From UBA11795 sp964652755 (GTDB taxonomy: Bacteria > Chloroflexota > Dehalococcoidia > Lucifugimonadales > UBA826), in the NCBI GenBank assembly GCA_964652755.1, contig CAZZBP010000036.1, positions 1 through 20,152 on the forward strand: a DNA stretch of 20,152 nt, in the 5' to 3' direction. Every line of letters starts with the position of its first letter. Within the stretch, counting starts at the first letter, position 1. This document shows positions 1 through 7,451 of this stretch, piece by piece. The notes beneath the pieces were generated by a model. That model saw only the letters and a list, made by a program, of their open reading frames with translations, did not search any database and was not told the DNA's origin. Made by a program: the position numbers and the translations under genes.

Positions 1-323
1 GATATGACCTCTTCTATCTTCTTCTGGATGATCGATTTAGGCACTGCCCCAATCACCTGATCAACAGGGTTACCGTCATTAAATAAAATGAGTGCGGGAA
101 TTCCTCGTATACCTAACGAAGTAGATATCTTTCCATTAGCATCGACATCCAATTTACCTACTTTGAGGCGCCCATCGTATTCCTCTGCTATCTGAGCCAC
201 GGAAGGCGCGATCATCTTGCAAGGTTGGCACCAATCAGCCCAAAAGTCGACTAAAACGGGGATATCAGACTCCAGAACTTCTTCCTGAAAGTTGTCATCA
301 GTTATTTCTATTGGTTCAGACAA
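1..323 (-). CDS. trxA: Thioredoxin (C-terminus cut by window edge)
   Basis: Small redox protein that reduces disulfides in cytoplasmic proteins. About 107 codons are present and no stop is reached before the window edge, so only the last few residues can be missing (the family is usually 105-110 residues). The start is TTG at 323-321 with a perfect AGGAGG Shine-Dalgarno five bases upstream (329-334). The active site reads WADWCQPCK, and the cis-Pro motif GIRGIPALILF follows at the expected distance. Gln replaces the usual Gly in the CGPC centre. It is the last visible gene of the minus-strand group after cysteine desulfurase and the lipoprotein, with its own promoter-like sequence at 344-372. 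The family is certain; the exact partner reductase is not visible here. Confidence 0.93.
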   Translation of the reverse strand, partial: MSEPIEITDDNFQEEVLESDIPVLVDFWADWCQPCKMIAPSVAQIAEEYDGRLKVGKLDVDANGKISTSLGIRGIPALILFNDGNPVDQVIGAVPKSIIQKKIEEVI

Positions 324-343
324 AATATCCTCCTACGTTACTG

Positions 344-372
344 ACTATAGTGGGTACGCTTTATTGATTCAA
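344..372 (-). promoter_or_regulatory. Putative sigma-70 type promoter for thioredoxin gene
   Basis: On the minus strand TTGAAT (367-372) and TATAGT (344-349) are separated by exactly 17 bases and lie about 20 bases before the thioredoxin start codon. Recognised by eye from consensus only. Confidence 0.45.
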
Positions 373-407
373 TGCTTAATTTTTTCGATGCATAAATCGA
401 GTGGGAC

Positions 408-977
408 CTAATTCCTGTTTTTCCAGTAGTCCACAAAATCGACAGGAATATATTCAACTTCATCCCAAAAAAGAGTTCCTATGATCAGTCCTTTGGGAAT
501 ATCAAATACCAGATATCCTCCAACTTGAAAGTCTCTCGGAAGTTCAGTTTTATCCCAGAATATGGGTGTAATCTCTTTAACCTTAATTCCTTCTGACAGT
601 GTCCCATTTATTTTTTTAGATTTTTCAAATGGATTAATAGCTTCATATCTCTTTCCTCTCCTATCCCCAAGCTTAACCGCATCCGAGTCAACCAAAAGTG
701 GAATTACAGTACTAGTCCTATTTACGATGGTGGTCTTAACTACTACTATCTGTCGATTAGAAGCGCTAGGAATTATTACTCTGGTTTCCCCCTCAGATAC
801 AAAAAAAGCTTTGTCCACAACCATAGGGCTTTCGGCATGCACTTCTAAATTTCTACCTGCGACTGCTTTGTCTTTGTTATCGTTTCCTCCACAGGCAGAC
901 AGGAATAACAAAGCAATTAAACAAATAGACAATAGTCCTAAGCCTGATATTGGTTTTAAAAACGTTACTATGTGCAA
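408..977 (-). CDS. Putative lipoprotein, DUF4352-like
   Basis: A 189-residue exported protein of unknown function. The N-terminus has a lysine, a hydrophobic stretch (about residues 10-26) and the lipobox LSAC with Cys29 as the predicted lipidated residue, followed by a polar GGNDNKD linker. The rest (about residues 45-185) looks like an immunoglobulin-like beta domain of the DUF4352 kind found in many bacterial lipoproteins: a strand-rich core with a conserved-looking GYLVFDIP segment near the end, where a partner-stabilising strand is usual. The start is TTG at 977-975; an in-frame TAA lies a short way upstream, and another upstream TTG is possible. It lies 46 bases after the cysteine desulfurase stop and 84 bases before thioredoxin, all on the minus strand. 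The lipoprotein call is solid; the domain call is moderate. Confidence 0.8.
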   Translation of the reverse strand: MHIVTFLKPISGLGLLSICLIALLFLSACGGNDNKDKAVAGRNLEVHAESPMVVDKAFFVSEGETRVIIPSASNRQIVVVKTTIVNRTSTVIPLLVDSDAVKLGDRRGKRYEAINPFEKSKKINGTLSEGIKVKEITPIFWDKTELPRDFQVGGYLVFDIPKGLIIGTLFWDEVEYIPVDFVDYWKNRN

Positions 978-1023
978 TTTTTTCGATCCAAGGGTAATTT
1001 CGTAAAGTCCAATGAATTTTAGT

Positions 1024-2220
1024 TCAATATGATCCGGCTAAAGAAGGCATTGATCGAAGCTTACTGACTAATTTTGGGAGCACATCAATTAGATAATCTA
1101 TATCTTCATTTTTATTATCTCTTCCCAGAGTAATTCTAAGGGTGCCCTGGGCTTCTTCAGCTGATCTACCTAACGCCAACAGGACATGAGAGGGCTCCAA
1201 TGAAGCCGATGAGCAGGCACTGCCGCTGGACGCACATATCCCTGCAAAATCCAGCCCAAGCAGAATCGGTTCACCCTCAACACCCATGAATGACAAACTC
1301 ACGTTGTTTGGAAGCCTTTCACTTGGATGTCCATTGAGTTCAACATTATCAATTTGTTTCATAAGGCTGCCTATAACTTTATCCCTAAGTTCCGTCAACC
1401 TTGTTAGTTCCGTATCCCTCTCTGAATTGGATAGCCTTAATGCTGTCGCCATGCCAACAATCCCAGGTACGTTCTCTGTACCAGACCTTCTTTGTCGCTC
1501 CTGTCCCCCACCCATCAGCAAAGGCTCGAAAGGAGTACCTCTCCTAATGTAAAGTCCCCCTACACCACGGGGTCCGTGGAACTTATGGGCCGACATACTT
1601 AACATATCCACTCCAAGGTCATTCACATTGGTCTCTATATGGCCAACCGCCTGAACCGCATCGGTGTGTATCAAAATAGTTCTTCCCATCGACTCTGCCA
1701 GTTTCTTTACCGCGGTCGCAATTTTCGACACAGGTTGAATAGTTCCTATTTCGTTGTTTGCGGTCATTACGCTAACTAAAACAGTTTTATCAGTTATAGC
1801 ACTGATTACGTCAGACTGACTCACTCTCCCATATTGATCTACTGGCAAATAAGTGACATCGAAACCAAACTGTTCCATTTGATGGCAGGTATGCAACACT
1901 GCATGATGCTCAATAGACGTCGTAATTATATGGTTACCCAAATGGCGCATTGCCATAAGGCCGCCTTTAATAGCAGCATTATCTGACTCTGTCCCGCCGC
2001 TGCTGAACACAATTTCGCTAGATCGCGCTCCAATTATTTCCGCTATAACTCTTCTGGAGTCAGCAACAGCATTCCTTGCCTCCTGAGCAAGCATATAAAT
2101 ACTCGAAGGATTGCCGTAGCTGCCTTTGAGGAAAGGCAGCATTGAATCCAGAACCTCGGTACGCATAGGTGTTGTAGCACCATGGTCCATATATGTAAGA
2201 CGTTGTGATTTATCTAGCAT
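1024..2220 (-). CDS. iscS: Cysteine desulfurase, IscS/NifS family (group I)
   Basis: PLP enzyme that converts L-cysteine to L-alanine and delivers persulfide sulfur for Fe-S clusters, tRNA thiolation and cofactors. It has 398 residues, close to the usual 390-405. Visible landmarks: HGATTP near the N-terminus (residues 13-18), His105 in SIEHHAVLH that stacks on PLP, Asp187 and Gln190 in HTDAVQ, the Schiff-base Lys213 in SAHKFHGP, and the catalytic Cys336 in SSGSACSSASLEPS. The LEPS segment after the cysteine matches group I (IscS/NifS) rather than SufS. ATG start at 2220; no strong Shine-Dalgarno is visible. No iscU, iscR or tRNA thiolase gene lies next to it here, so which pathway it feeds cannot be told. 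Confidence 0.95.
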   Translation of the reverse strand: MLDKSQRLTYMDHGATTPMRTEVLDSMLPFLKGSYGNPSSIYMLAQEARNAVADSRRVIAEIIGARSSEIVFSSGGTESDNAAIKGGLMAMRHLGNHIITTSIEHHAVLHTCHQMEQFGFDVTYLPVDQYGRVSQSDVISAITDKTVLVSVMTANNEIGTIQPVSKIATAVKKLAESMGRTILIHTDAVQAVGHIETNVNDLGVDMLSMSAHKFHGPRGVGGLYIRRGTPFEPLLMGGGQERQRRSGTENVPGIVGMATALRLSNSERDTELTRLTELRDKVIGSLMKQIDNVELNGHPSERLPNNVSLSFMGVEGEPILLGLDFAGICASSGSACSSASLEPSHVLLALGRSAEEAQGTLRITLGRDNKNEDIDYLIDVLPKLVSKLRSMPSLAGSY

Positions 2221-2324
2221 GAAAAATATTTTGTCAGACCTAAAAGTACCGGAATTTTGTTGGGATATCTTGCAGGCAGAGTGTCAATCTTAGCATGAGG
2301 TTAAATCATGAGCAGTGCTTCTTT

Positions 2325-2385
2325 AGCGTTGGGACAGCATCTTTTAACCAGGCAACTTGGTCACTTCCCCCTGAATCCCAGCGCT
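2325..2385. other. Inverted repeat with nested hairpin between speD and the cysteine desulfurase gene
   Basis: Arms 2325-2334 and 2376-2385 can pair over 10 bp. A second hairpin (ACCAGG, loop CAA, CUUGGU) sits inside. Read as plus-strand RNA, both helices pair completely because the two imperfect positions are G-U; read as minus-strand RNA both become A-C mismatches. It begins right after the speD stop codon and has no T-run on the minus strand. Function unknown: it could be a terminator-like structure, a small RNA or chance. Confidence 0.35.
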
Positions 2386-2386
2386 C

Positions 2387-2794
2387 CTATTTGGCCAACT
2401 CATCCCTTTCATTAATCATTCCATCTAATGCCTCAGGCACAGATATATACTCAAGTCCTCTTTCCAATATCCGGAAATCAATTTTGTCTAGAGCAAACAT
2501 TTCAACAACTTCGGATTTCGCTTTTTCCGGGTCGAAGTACTTGCAGGAAAAAATATCAACATTAACGTAGCCTCTGTCTGGAAATGTGTGCACACTGATA
2601 TGACTCTCAGCTATGAGAATAAACCCTGACACTCCCCAGTCGTTTTCTACTTTTCCCCTGAAAGTGAGAACCTGTGGTGAAGAAATTGGTGTCATTGAAA
2701 TTGCATCCGGGTATTCCTGAAGAAAGGTTAGTATTTTACCTTCGTCTGAAATGTATTCTGGGTCAGCTCCATAACCGTCTATAACAAGGTGCAA
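2387..2794 (-). CDS. speD: S-adenosylmethionine decarboxylase proenzyme (prokaryotic class 1B)
   Basis: Pyruvoyl-dependent decarboxylase that makes decarboxylated SAM, the aminopropyl donor for spermidine. The 135-residue proenzyme has the self-processing motif IAESHISVHTFPDRG: cleavage is expected between Glu63 and Ser64, Ser64 becoming the pyruvoyl group, with His69 as processing base and Cys84 (IFSCK) as catalytic acid. The spacing equals the Thermotoga-type enzyme (63/68/83). The start is TTG at 2794, forced by an in-frame TGA two codons upstream, with GGAG eight bases before it. The N-terminus is a few residues shorter than many homologs. No spermidine synthase lies in the window; some SpeD relatives have been shown to act on ornithine or arginine instead, so the substrate is inferred. 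It is transcribed divergently from the ABC operon. Confidence 0.92.
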   Translation of the reverse strand: MHLVIDGYGADPEYISDEGKILTFLQEYPDAISMTPISSPQVLTFRGKVENDWGVSGFILIAESHISVHTFPDRGYVNVDIFSCKYFDPEKAKSEVVEMFALDKIDFRILERGLEYISVPEALDGMINERDELAK

Positions 2795-2868
2795 AAGTCA
2801 ATCTCCATTCTCTATTGATGACACGATTAAGAGGGCAGGATACAATTATTCACCTATTCACCATCCTT

Positions 2869-2897
2869 ATATTAAAGAAGCAAATATCCTTGAACAA
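2869..2897 (-). promoter_or_regulatory. Putative promoter for speD
   Basis: On the minus strand TTGTTC (2892-2897) and TAATAT (2869-2874) are separated by 17 bases, about 75 bases before the speD start. It lies back to back with the promoter of the ABC operon in a 213-base divergent intergenic region. Confidence 0.4.
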
Positions 2898-2925
2898 CGA
2901 GATCAGTTGATTTAACATCAGTCAG

Positions 2926-2954
2926 TTGTCAAAAAAGTGACTGAGTATTACGAT
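2926..2954 (+). promoter_or_regulatory. Putative promoter for the ABC transporter operon
   Basis: TTGTCA (2926-2931) and TACGAT (2949-2954) with a 17-base spacer, about 53 bases before the first gene of the operon. By-eye consensus match. Confidence 0.4.
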
Positions 2955-3007
2955 CTCGCGTTGATATTATCAGTTTGTAGCCAGGTACTATATGGTTCAG
3001 TAAGAGA

Positions 3008-3982
3008 TTGATTGAAGTTTCGGACATAACCAAAAACTTCGGGGACTTCCCCGCCGTTTCATCCTTGACCTTCTCCGTAGAGCAAGGCGAAATCCTTGGA
3101 TTTCTAGGACCCAATGGTGCCGGAAAATCTACTACCATGAAGATAATCACTGGCTTTATGCCGCCTACAAGTGGAACAGTAGAAGTTGCAGGTTTTGACA
3201 TTGTCGAACATTCGTTAGATGCCCGAAAACATATAGGCTATTTGCCTGAGACAGTGCCGCTATATACAGACATGACCGTTTCTGACTACCTCTCTTTTAT
3301 GGGCACTATAAGGGGGCTGTCATCCACTGAAATTAAAAGCAGAAGATCTGAAGTTATAGACCTTTGCAGGCTAAATGAATATCAAACAACCATTATTGGC
3401 AAGTTGTCCAAGGGTTATCGCCAAAGGGTTGGTATAGCACAAGCGATTCTTCACGAACCTGATGTACTTATATTAGATGAACCAACCATAGGAATAGATC
3501 CTATCCAGGTCGTCGAAACCAGGCAACTGATAAAGGATCTTGGTAAAGACCACACTATAATCCTTAGCTCACACATTCTTCCGGAAGTCAGCATGATTTG
3601 CGACCGCGTAATAATCATTCATGAAGGTCAGATAGTTGCAATTGATGATCCCGTTAACTTAGGTACCAACCTGTCCGGTATTGAGAGGGTTGAACTAGAG
3701 GTAAAGGGCCCAAATAGCGAAATAATCAATATATTGGAGTCTGTCCCAGGTGTGGAGGATATCGAAAGAATCCGAGTGTCAGGTGGTGCCTATCACCGCT
3801 ACCACATTACAGTCTCTCTTGGTCAAGACATACGTACAGATCTTGCGAGTAAAGTGATTGAACATGGATGGAGTCTATTAAAGCTGCAGTCTTTGGGAAT
3901 GAGTCTGGAGGAAATATTCCTTCGACTCACCATCGAGGAAGAGCAGGTGAGACCAATTGAGCAGCTTGAGGTTTCTGAGTGA
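3008..3982 (+). CDS. ABC transporter ATP-binding protein (GldA/CcmA-type)
   Basis: ATPase subunit of an ABC-2 type membrane system, 324 residues. Walker A is GPNGAGKST (residues 34-42); the Q-loop position carries Glu81 in YLPET, a common variant in this subfamily; the signature is LSKGYRQR (133-140); Walker B is LILDEP (154-159, catalytic Glu158); and the switch histidine is His189 in SSHI. A C-terminal extension from about residue 215 resembles the DUF4162-type tail of GldA/NosF-like ATPases. Start TTG at 3008; the only upstream ATG (2992) hits a stop after two codons. The stop overlaps the GTG start of the permease gene, so translation is probably coupled. With the next three genes it forms an operon of the gliding-associated (gldA-gldF-gldG) type, which occurs widely in non-gliding bacteria. 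Substrate unknown. Confidence 0.93.
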   Translation: MIEVSDITKNFGDFPAVSSLTFSVEQGEILGFLGPNGAGKSTTMKIITGFMPPTSGTVEVAGFDIVEHSLDARKHIGYLPETVPLYTDMTVSDYLSFMGTIRGLSSTEIKSRRSEVIDLCRLNEYQTTIIGKLSKGYRQRVGIAQAILHEPDVLILDEPTIGIDPIQVVETRQLIKDLGKDHTIILSSHILPEVSMICDRVIIIHEGQIVAIDDPVNLGTNLSGIERVELEVKGPNSEIINILESVPGVEDIERIRVSGGAYHRYHITVSLGQDIRTDLASKVIEHGWSLLKLQSLGMSLEEIFLRLTIEEEQVRPIEQLEVSE

Positions 3983-4692
3983 ATAATTTTTGGGCTATTA
4001 CGAGTAAGGAAACTCGAGCATATTTTTCAATGCCATCCGCCTACGTCGTGGGTGCAATGTTTCTCTTACTTACTGGGGTATTTTTCGTTTTTGACGTTAG
4101 CAGGCCATTTGCCGAGGCTGGAGTCAGGGGCCTTATTGACTGGGCCAGCTTTTTCACCATTTTTTTGGCCCCTCTTATTACCATGCGCTTGCTTGCGGAA
4201 GAGCAGAAAATGGGAACTTTGGAGCTTCTCTTAACTTCACCTGTCAGAGAGTGGGAAGTTGTACTCGGCAAATATATAGCAAGTTTCAGTTTGCTATTAG
4301 CTATTCAACTGGTAACTCTCTATTACGTTCTAATGATCTACATGTTTGGTACCCCCGATACAGGCCCAGTGCTCAGCGCCTACTTAGGATTAGTATTGCA
4401 TGGCGCCGCAGCACTTTCTATTGGTCTCTTAGGATCATCACTCTCTGGAAATCAGATTGTAGCGGCAGTTGTCGGTACTAGCGTATTGTTGTTCTTTTCT
4501 TTTATAAATAGGGTGGCCTCATTAGTTGAAGGCACTCCAGCAGAATTTCTTAACGCCCTTTCAATGAACGCCAGACTTACAGACTTCACCAGAGGCGTCA
4601 TTGACACTAGTCACGTTATCTACTTTCTGAGCCTCATAGCTATTTTCATATTCCTGACGATAAGATCCTTAGAAACCCGAAGGTGGCGTTAA
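3979..4692 (+). CDS. ABC-2 type permease, GldF-like
   Basis: Membrane subunit of the ABC system, 237 residues with about six predicted helices (roughly residues 20-38, 54-70, 100-122, 131-152, 158-176, 212-230). The conserved cytoplasmic segment AEEQKMGTLELLLTSPV (73-89) after the second helix is characteristic of ABC-2 permeases and probably couples to the ATPase. GTG start at 3979 overlaps the TGA of the ATPase gene by three bases, and its own TAA is directly followed by the ATG of the GldG-like gene. This tight packing implies one transcript and fixed stoichiometry. The transported substrate cannot be read from the sequence. Confidence 0.9.
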   Translation: MNNFWAITSKETRAYFSMPSAYVVGAMFLLLTGVFFVFDVSRPFAEAGVRGLIDWASFFTIFLAPLITMRLLAEEQKMGTLELLLTSPVREWEVVLGKYIASFSLLLAIQLVTLYYVLMIYMFGTPDTGPVLSAYLGLVLHGAAALSIGLLGSSLSGNQIVAAVVGTSVLLFFSFINRVASLVEGTPAEFLNALSMNARLTDFTRGVIDTSHVIYFLSLIAIFIFLTIRSLETRRWR

Positions 4693-6348
4693 ATGTCACT
4701 GCTTCCTGAGCAACAGGATGAGTCCTATAGAAGCATACTAATCTCTTCTGCAAAGTCGCCGGGCTTCTGGAGTCTGGTACTTGGGGCTACAGGAGTCGCT
4801 GCGATAGTAGTCGGAGGAGGTATTAATCTAGCCTTCAGTACATTATCGGACCTGTCATTATGGGTGCTATTGGCCGGTTCATTACTAGTATTCTTAGCTC
4901 TAATTTTGTCACCGCGATCGATAGCAATATTCCTTGTTGGTAGGAAAGGACGATACGGAACTAATGTAGCTATCATGACAATTGCGTTTTTCATAATTTT
5001 GCTAATTGTGAATTTCTTGATGTACAGAAGTCCTAACCGTATTGACGTCACAGCTACTAGAGTCTTTTCCCTTTCTGAACAAACTTTGCAAATACTTGAC
5101 GAACTTGATAACGAAGTTGTCGCGAATGCGTTCTTCGTCGAGTACCAAGGTTCAAGTTCTGCAAAGCAGCAAGCAGAAGATCTCTTAAACGAGTTTTCTA
5201 GACGATCGGCTTTATTCAGTTACAGATTTATAGATCCTGAACTTAACAGGGCTCAGGCACTGAAATACAACGTGAAGGTTTACCCTACCGTTGTATTCGA
5301 AGATAAGAACTCTGGTAGGCAACAAGGAGTGTCAACATTTACAGAGCAAGAATTTGTAACTGGTGTCCTCGTATCTACGGACGTACAGCAAAAAGAGGTA
5401 CGTTTCCTAATTGGGCATGGTGAAGCGGAATTTACCAAGGACCCGATGCTCCAATCAGTCGATGATGACGGGCTGGACTACGCTATAGAAGGCATGCAGA
5501 GAGATAACTACAGGGTACTACCTCTCAATCTGAAACAAACAACCAAAGTGCCCGAAGATACAGCTGTACTGGTGATAGCGGGACCTACTAACAACCTAGA
5601 TAAGGGCGAATTTGAAGCAATCGCTGAATTCATTGCTAACGGTGGCAATATTATCGCCTTGTTTGATCCTGGATTACCTAACGGGTTCAACGCTCTAATT
5701 GCACCGTACGGGGTCGTGATAGGTGACAAAATGGTGGCAGATGCTGTGAGCAATGTAGCCGGCGAAATGCTTACACCCATGCTACAAAAAGCCAATGGCC
5801 AATATGCGACCAGTAACCAAACGGGTATCGGAATCGCTGACAAGATTGGAGTTACTTTTTATCCTGAAGCAGGCTCAATAGATCAGATCATAAATCCTGC
5901 AGATATGCCACCCCATATCAAATTTACCGCCATCGGTATTACAACACCAGTAAGTTGGCTAGAAACAGATCCTGAGAATCCCGGATTTTCAGAAGAAGAA
6001 TTCCAGGGACCATTCGTTATATCCGGCTTACTCGAAGCAAGTGGGCAAATACAGGAGCCAACTTCATTAGTAGCTAATAGAGTGCCAGCCAAAGTAGTTA
6101 TATTCTCAGATTCTGACTTCGCAACAAACAAATATTTCCACAGCAGTGATAACTCTGACCTCTTCTTGAATTCAGTCAACTGGTTGGCCGATGATTACGA
6201 GTTGATTTCTATAAGGCCGAAATTAATTCCCTACAGAGAACTCGTAGTTAATGCAAGAGAGAGGGATTTCATCAAATGGTCTAGCTGGGTTTTCCCCCCT
6301 TCTCTTATGCTCATTTTGGGTGTCATTGTTTGGTGGCGTCGACGCTAG
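4693..6348 (+). CDS. GldG-like ABC transporter auxiliary protein
   Basis: A 551-residue membrane-anchored protein. Three hydrophobic helices lie at the N-terminus (about 26-49, 55-72, 91-111). They are followed by RIDVTATRVFSLSEQT (116-131), typical of the start of the extracytoplasmic part of GldG-type proteins, then a long soluble region of the ABC_transp_aux type (PF09822-like) with an LIGHGEAEF segment and VLVIAGPTNNLDKGEFEAI. A final helix (about 533-548) ends in WWRRR, so both ends are probably in or near the membrane with the large domain outside. ATG starts with no gap after the permease stop. In known gld-type operons this subunit accompanies the ATPase and permease; its biochemical role is unsettled. 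It might position a substrate or bind a periplasmic ligand. Confidence 0.87.
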   Translation: MSLLPEQQDESYRSILISSAKSPGFWSLVLGATGVAAIVVGGGINLAFSTLSDLSLWVLLAGSLLVFLALILSPRSIAIFLVGRKGRYGTNVAIMTIAFFIILLIVNFLMYRSPNRIDVTATRVFSLSEQTLQILDELDNEVVANAFFVEYQGSSSAKQQAEDLLNEFSRRSALFSYRFIDPELNRAQALKYNVKVYPTVVFEDKNSGRQQGVSTFTEQEFVTGVLVSTDVQQKEVRFLIGHGEAEFTKDPMLQSVDDDGLDYAIEGMQRDNYRVLPLNLKQTTKVPEDTAVLVIAGPTNNLDKGEFEAIAEFIANGGNIIALFDPGLPNGFNALIAPYGVVIGDKMVADAVSNVAGEMLTPMLQKANGQYATSNQTGIGIADKIGVTFYPEAGSIDQIINPADMPPHIKFTAIGITTPVSWLETDPENPGFSEEEFQGPFVISGLLEASGQIQEPTSLVANRVPAKVVIFSDSDFATNKYFHSSDNSDLFLNSVNWLADDYELISIRPKLIPYRELVVNARERDFIKWSSWVFPPSLMLILGVIVWWRRR

Positions 6349-6360
6349 GAGCATATTTAA

Positions 6361-7386
6361 TTGAGCTTCAAGATAACTATTGCCCTTATAGTTGTAGCTA
6401 TGATCGCTGGTGTCGTTTTCTACTTCAACCCCTTCGTACAGAAGGAAGAAAAGAAGCCTCCCAAACCTTGGTTTTATCAGGTATCTGTCGATGATATGAC
6501 ATCAATTGGCATCACCTTTCAGGGTGACAGTATTTTGTTTGCGAAAACGTCCGCGGGAACCTGGGCGTTTGAGGGACCTGGAGACATTCCTCCGGATCAC
6601 AATAGATGGGGGGGCATCGCCTACATACTGGGAGGACCTCAGACTAAAAGAGATCTAACAGAAACACAAAAGATAATTGAAAACCCTGCTCAATATGGCT
6701 TAGATTCTCCTCACACTATAGTTGATATAGGGCTTACATTAGACCGGTATCTACAATTCAAACTTGGTGACAAGACCACTGACGGATACCACCATTACGG
6801 TCAAATATCGGGCTTCCCGCAGTTATTCCTAATCGCGGACACCTGGGGAGATGTTGTAGCTAGACTGGTAACTGAACCCCCTATGCCAATTTGGTACGTA
6901 AAAAGGGATCCTGGAACAATCAGTGAATTGGGTATATTCCCGGCTTCTGAGAATGCGGAAACGGATGAATCAGAACTTAGATTCAAACGAGAAAAAGACG
7001 GCTCTTGGACAGTAAAAGATTATCTGGTAAGTACAGAATCATTCCCCGTTGATCAGAATAGATGGGATTCAATTCTCCCACTTCTTAGCAGACCGGAAGG
7101 AACTACCGTTGCGGTGGCACGCGTAAGTGACAGGGATTATTCTCCCTGGGGAATTGGAGAGTCTTCGCCAATAATTGAAATCAGATTCAAAGGTAAAACC
7201 GAAACAGGTACCGTTTTTACAAATGGGGTTTTACTTTTGATAGGAAATAAGACTGAAGATGGCAATTCATACTATGGCATGTCAGATCAGGAAGGTACCG
7301 CACAACCAGTACTCCTTCTCCCGGCAAACTGGGTAGATACTTTACTGAGGCTCTATGATGATATCCCCTATGCCAAGAATAATTGA
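6361..7386 (+). CDS. DUF4340 domain protein with internal duplication
   Basis: A 341-residue protein with one N-terminal helix (residues 5-24, signal anchor) and a soluble extracytoplasmic part. TTG start at 6361 with TAGGAG upstream, 12 bases after the GldG-like gene. The soluble part contains two related copies. Copy 1 runs about 58-176 (GTWAF, HNRW, YGLDSP, LGDKTTDGYHHYG, TWGDVVARL, EPPMP). Copy 2 runs about 205-337 (GSWTV, QNRW, WGIGESSP, IGNKTEDGNSYYG, NWVDTLLRL, DDIPY). DUF4340 proteins are commonly encoded beside gldF/gldG-type ABC genes, as here, and are presumed to work with that complex. No enzymatic motif is recognisable. Confidence 0.85.
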   Translation: MSFKITIALIVVAMIAGVVFYFNPFVQKEEKKPPKPWFYQVSVDDMTSIGITFQGDSILFAKTSAGTWAFEGPGDIPPDHNRWGGIAYILGGPQTKRDLTETQKIIENPAQYGLDSPHTIVDIGLTLDRYLQFKLGDKTTDGYHHYGQISGFPQLFLIADTWGDVVARLVTEPPMPIWYVKRDPGTISELGIFPASENAETDESELRFKREKDGSWTVKDYLVSTESFPVDQNRWDSILPLLSRPEGTTVAVARVSDRDYSPWGIGESSPIIEIRFKGKTETGTVFTNGVLLLIGNKTEDGNSYYGMSDQEGTAQPVLLLPANWVDTLLRLYDDIPYAKNN

Positions 7387-7451
7387 CCATCCGTAGATAA
7401 GCTGAATCTCGGTCACACCACCCACCATAAGCTGCGAAGAATGGAGTCCCC

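Noticed and set aside
383..404. Small hairpin next to a six-base T/A run between the lipoprotein and thioredoxin genes
   Set aside because: The T-run is on the wrong side of the stem for termination of the minus-strand transcript, and no plus-strand gene ends there.
562..1005. Plus-strand open frame of 147 codons opposite the lipoprotein gene
   Set aside because: Lies almost entirely over the minus-strand lipoprotein gene, which has a signal peptide and lipobox; the plus-strand translation has no family resemblance.
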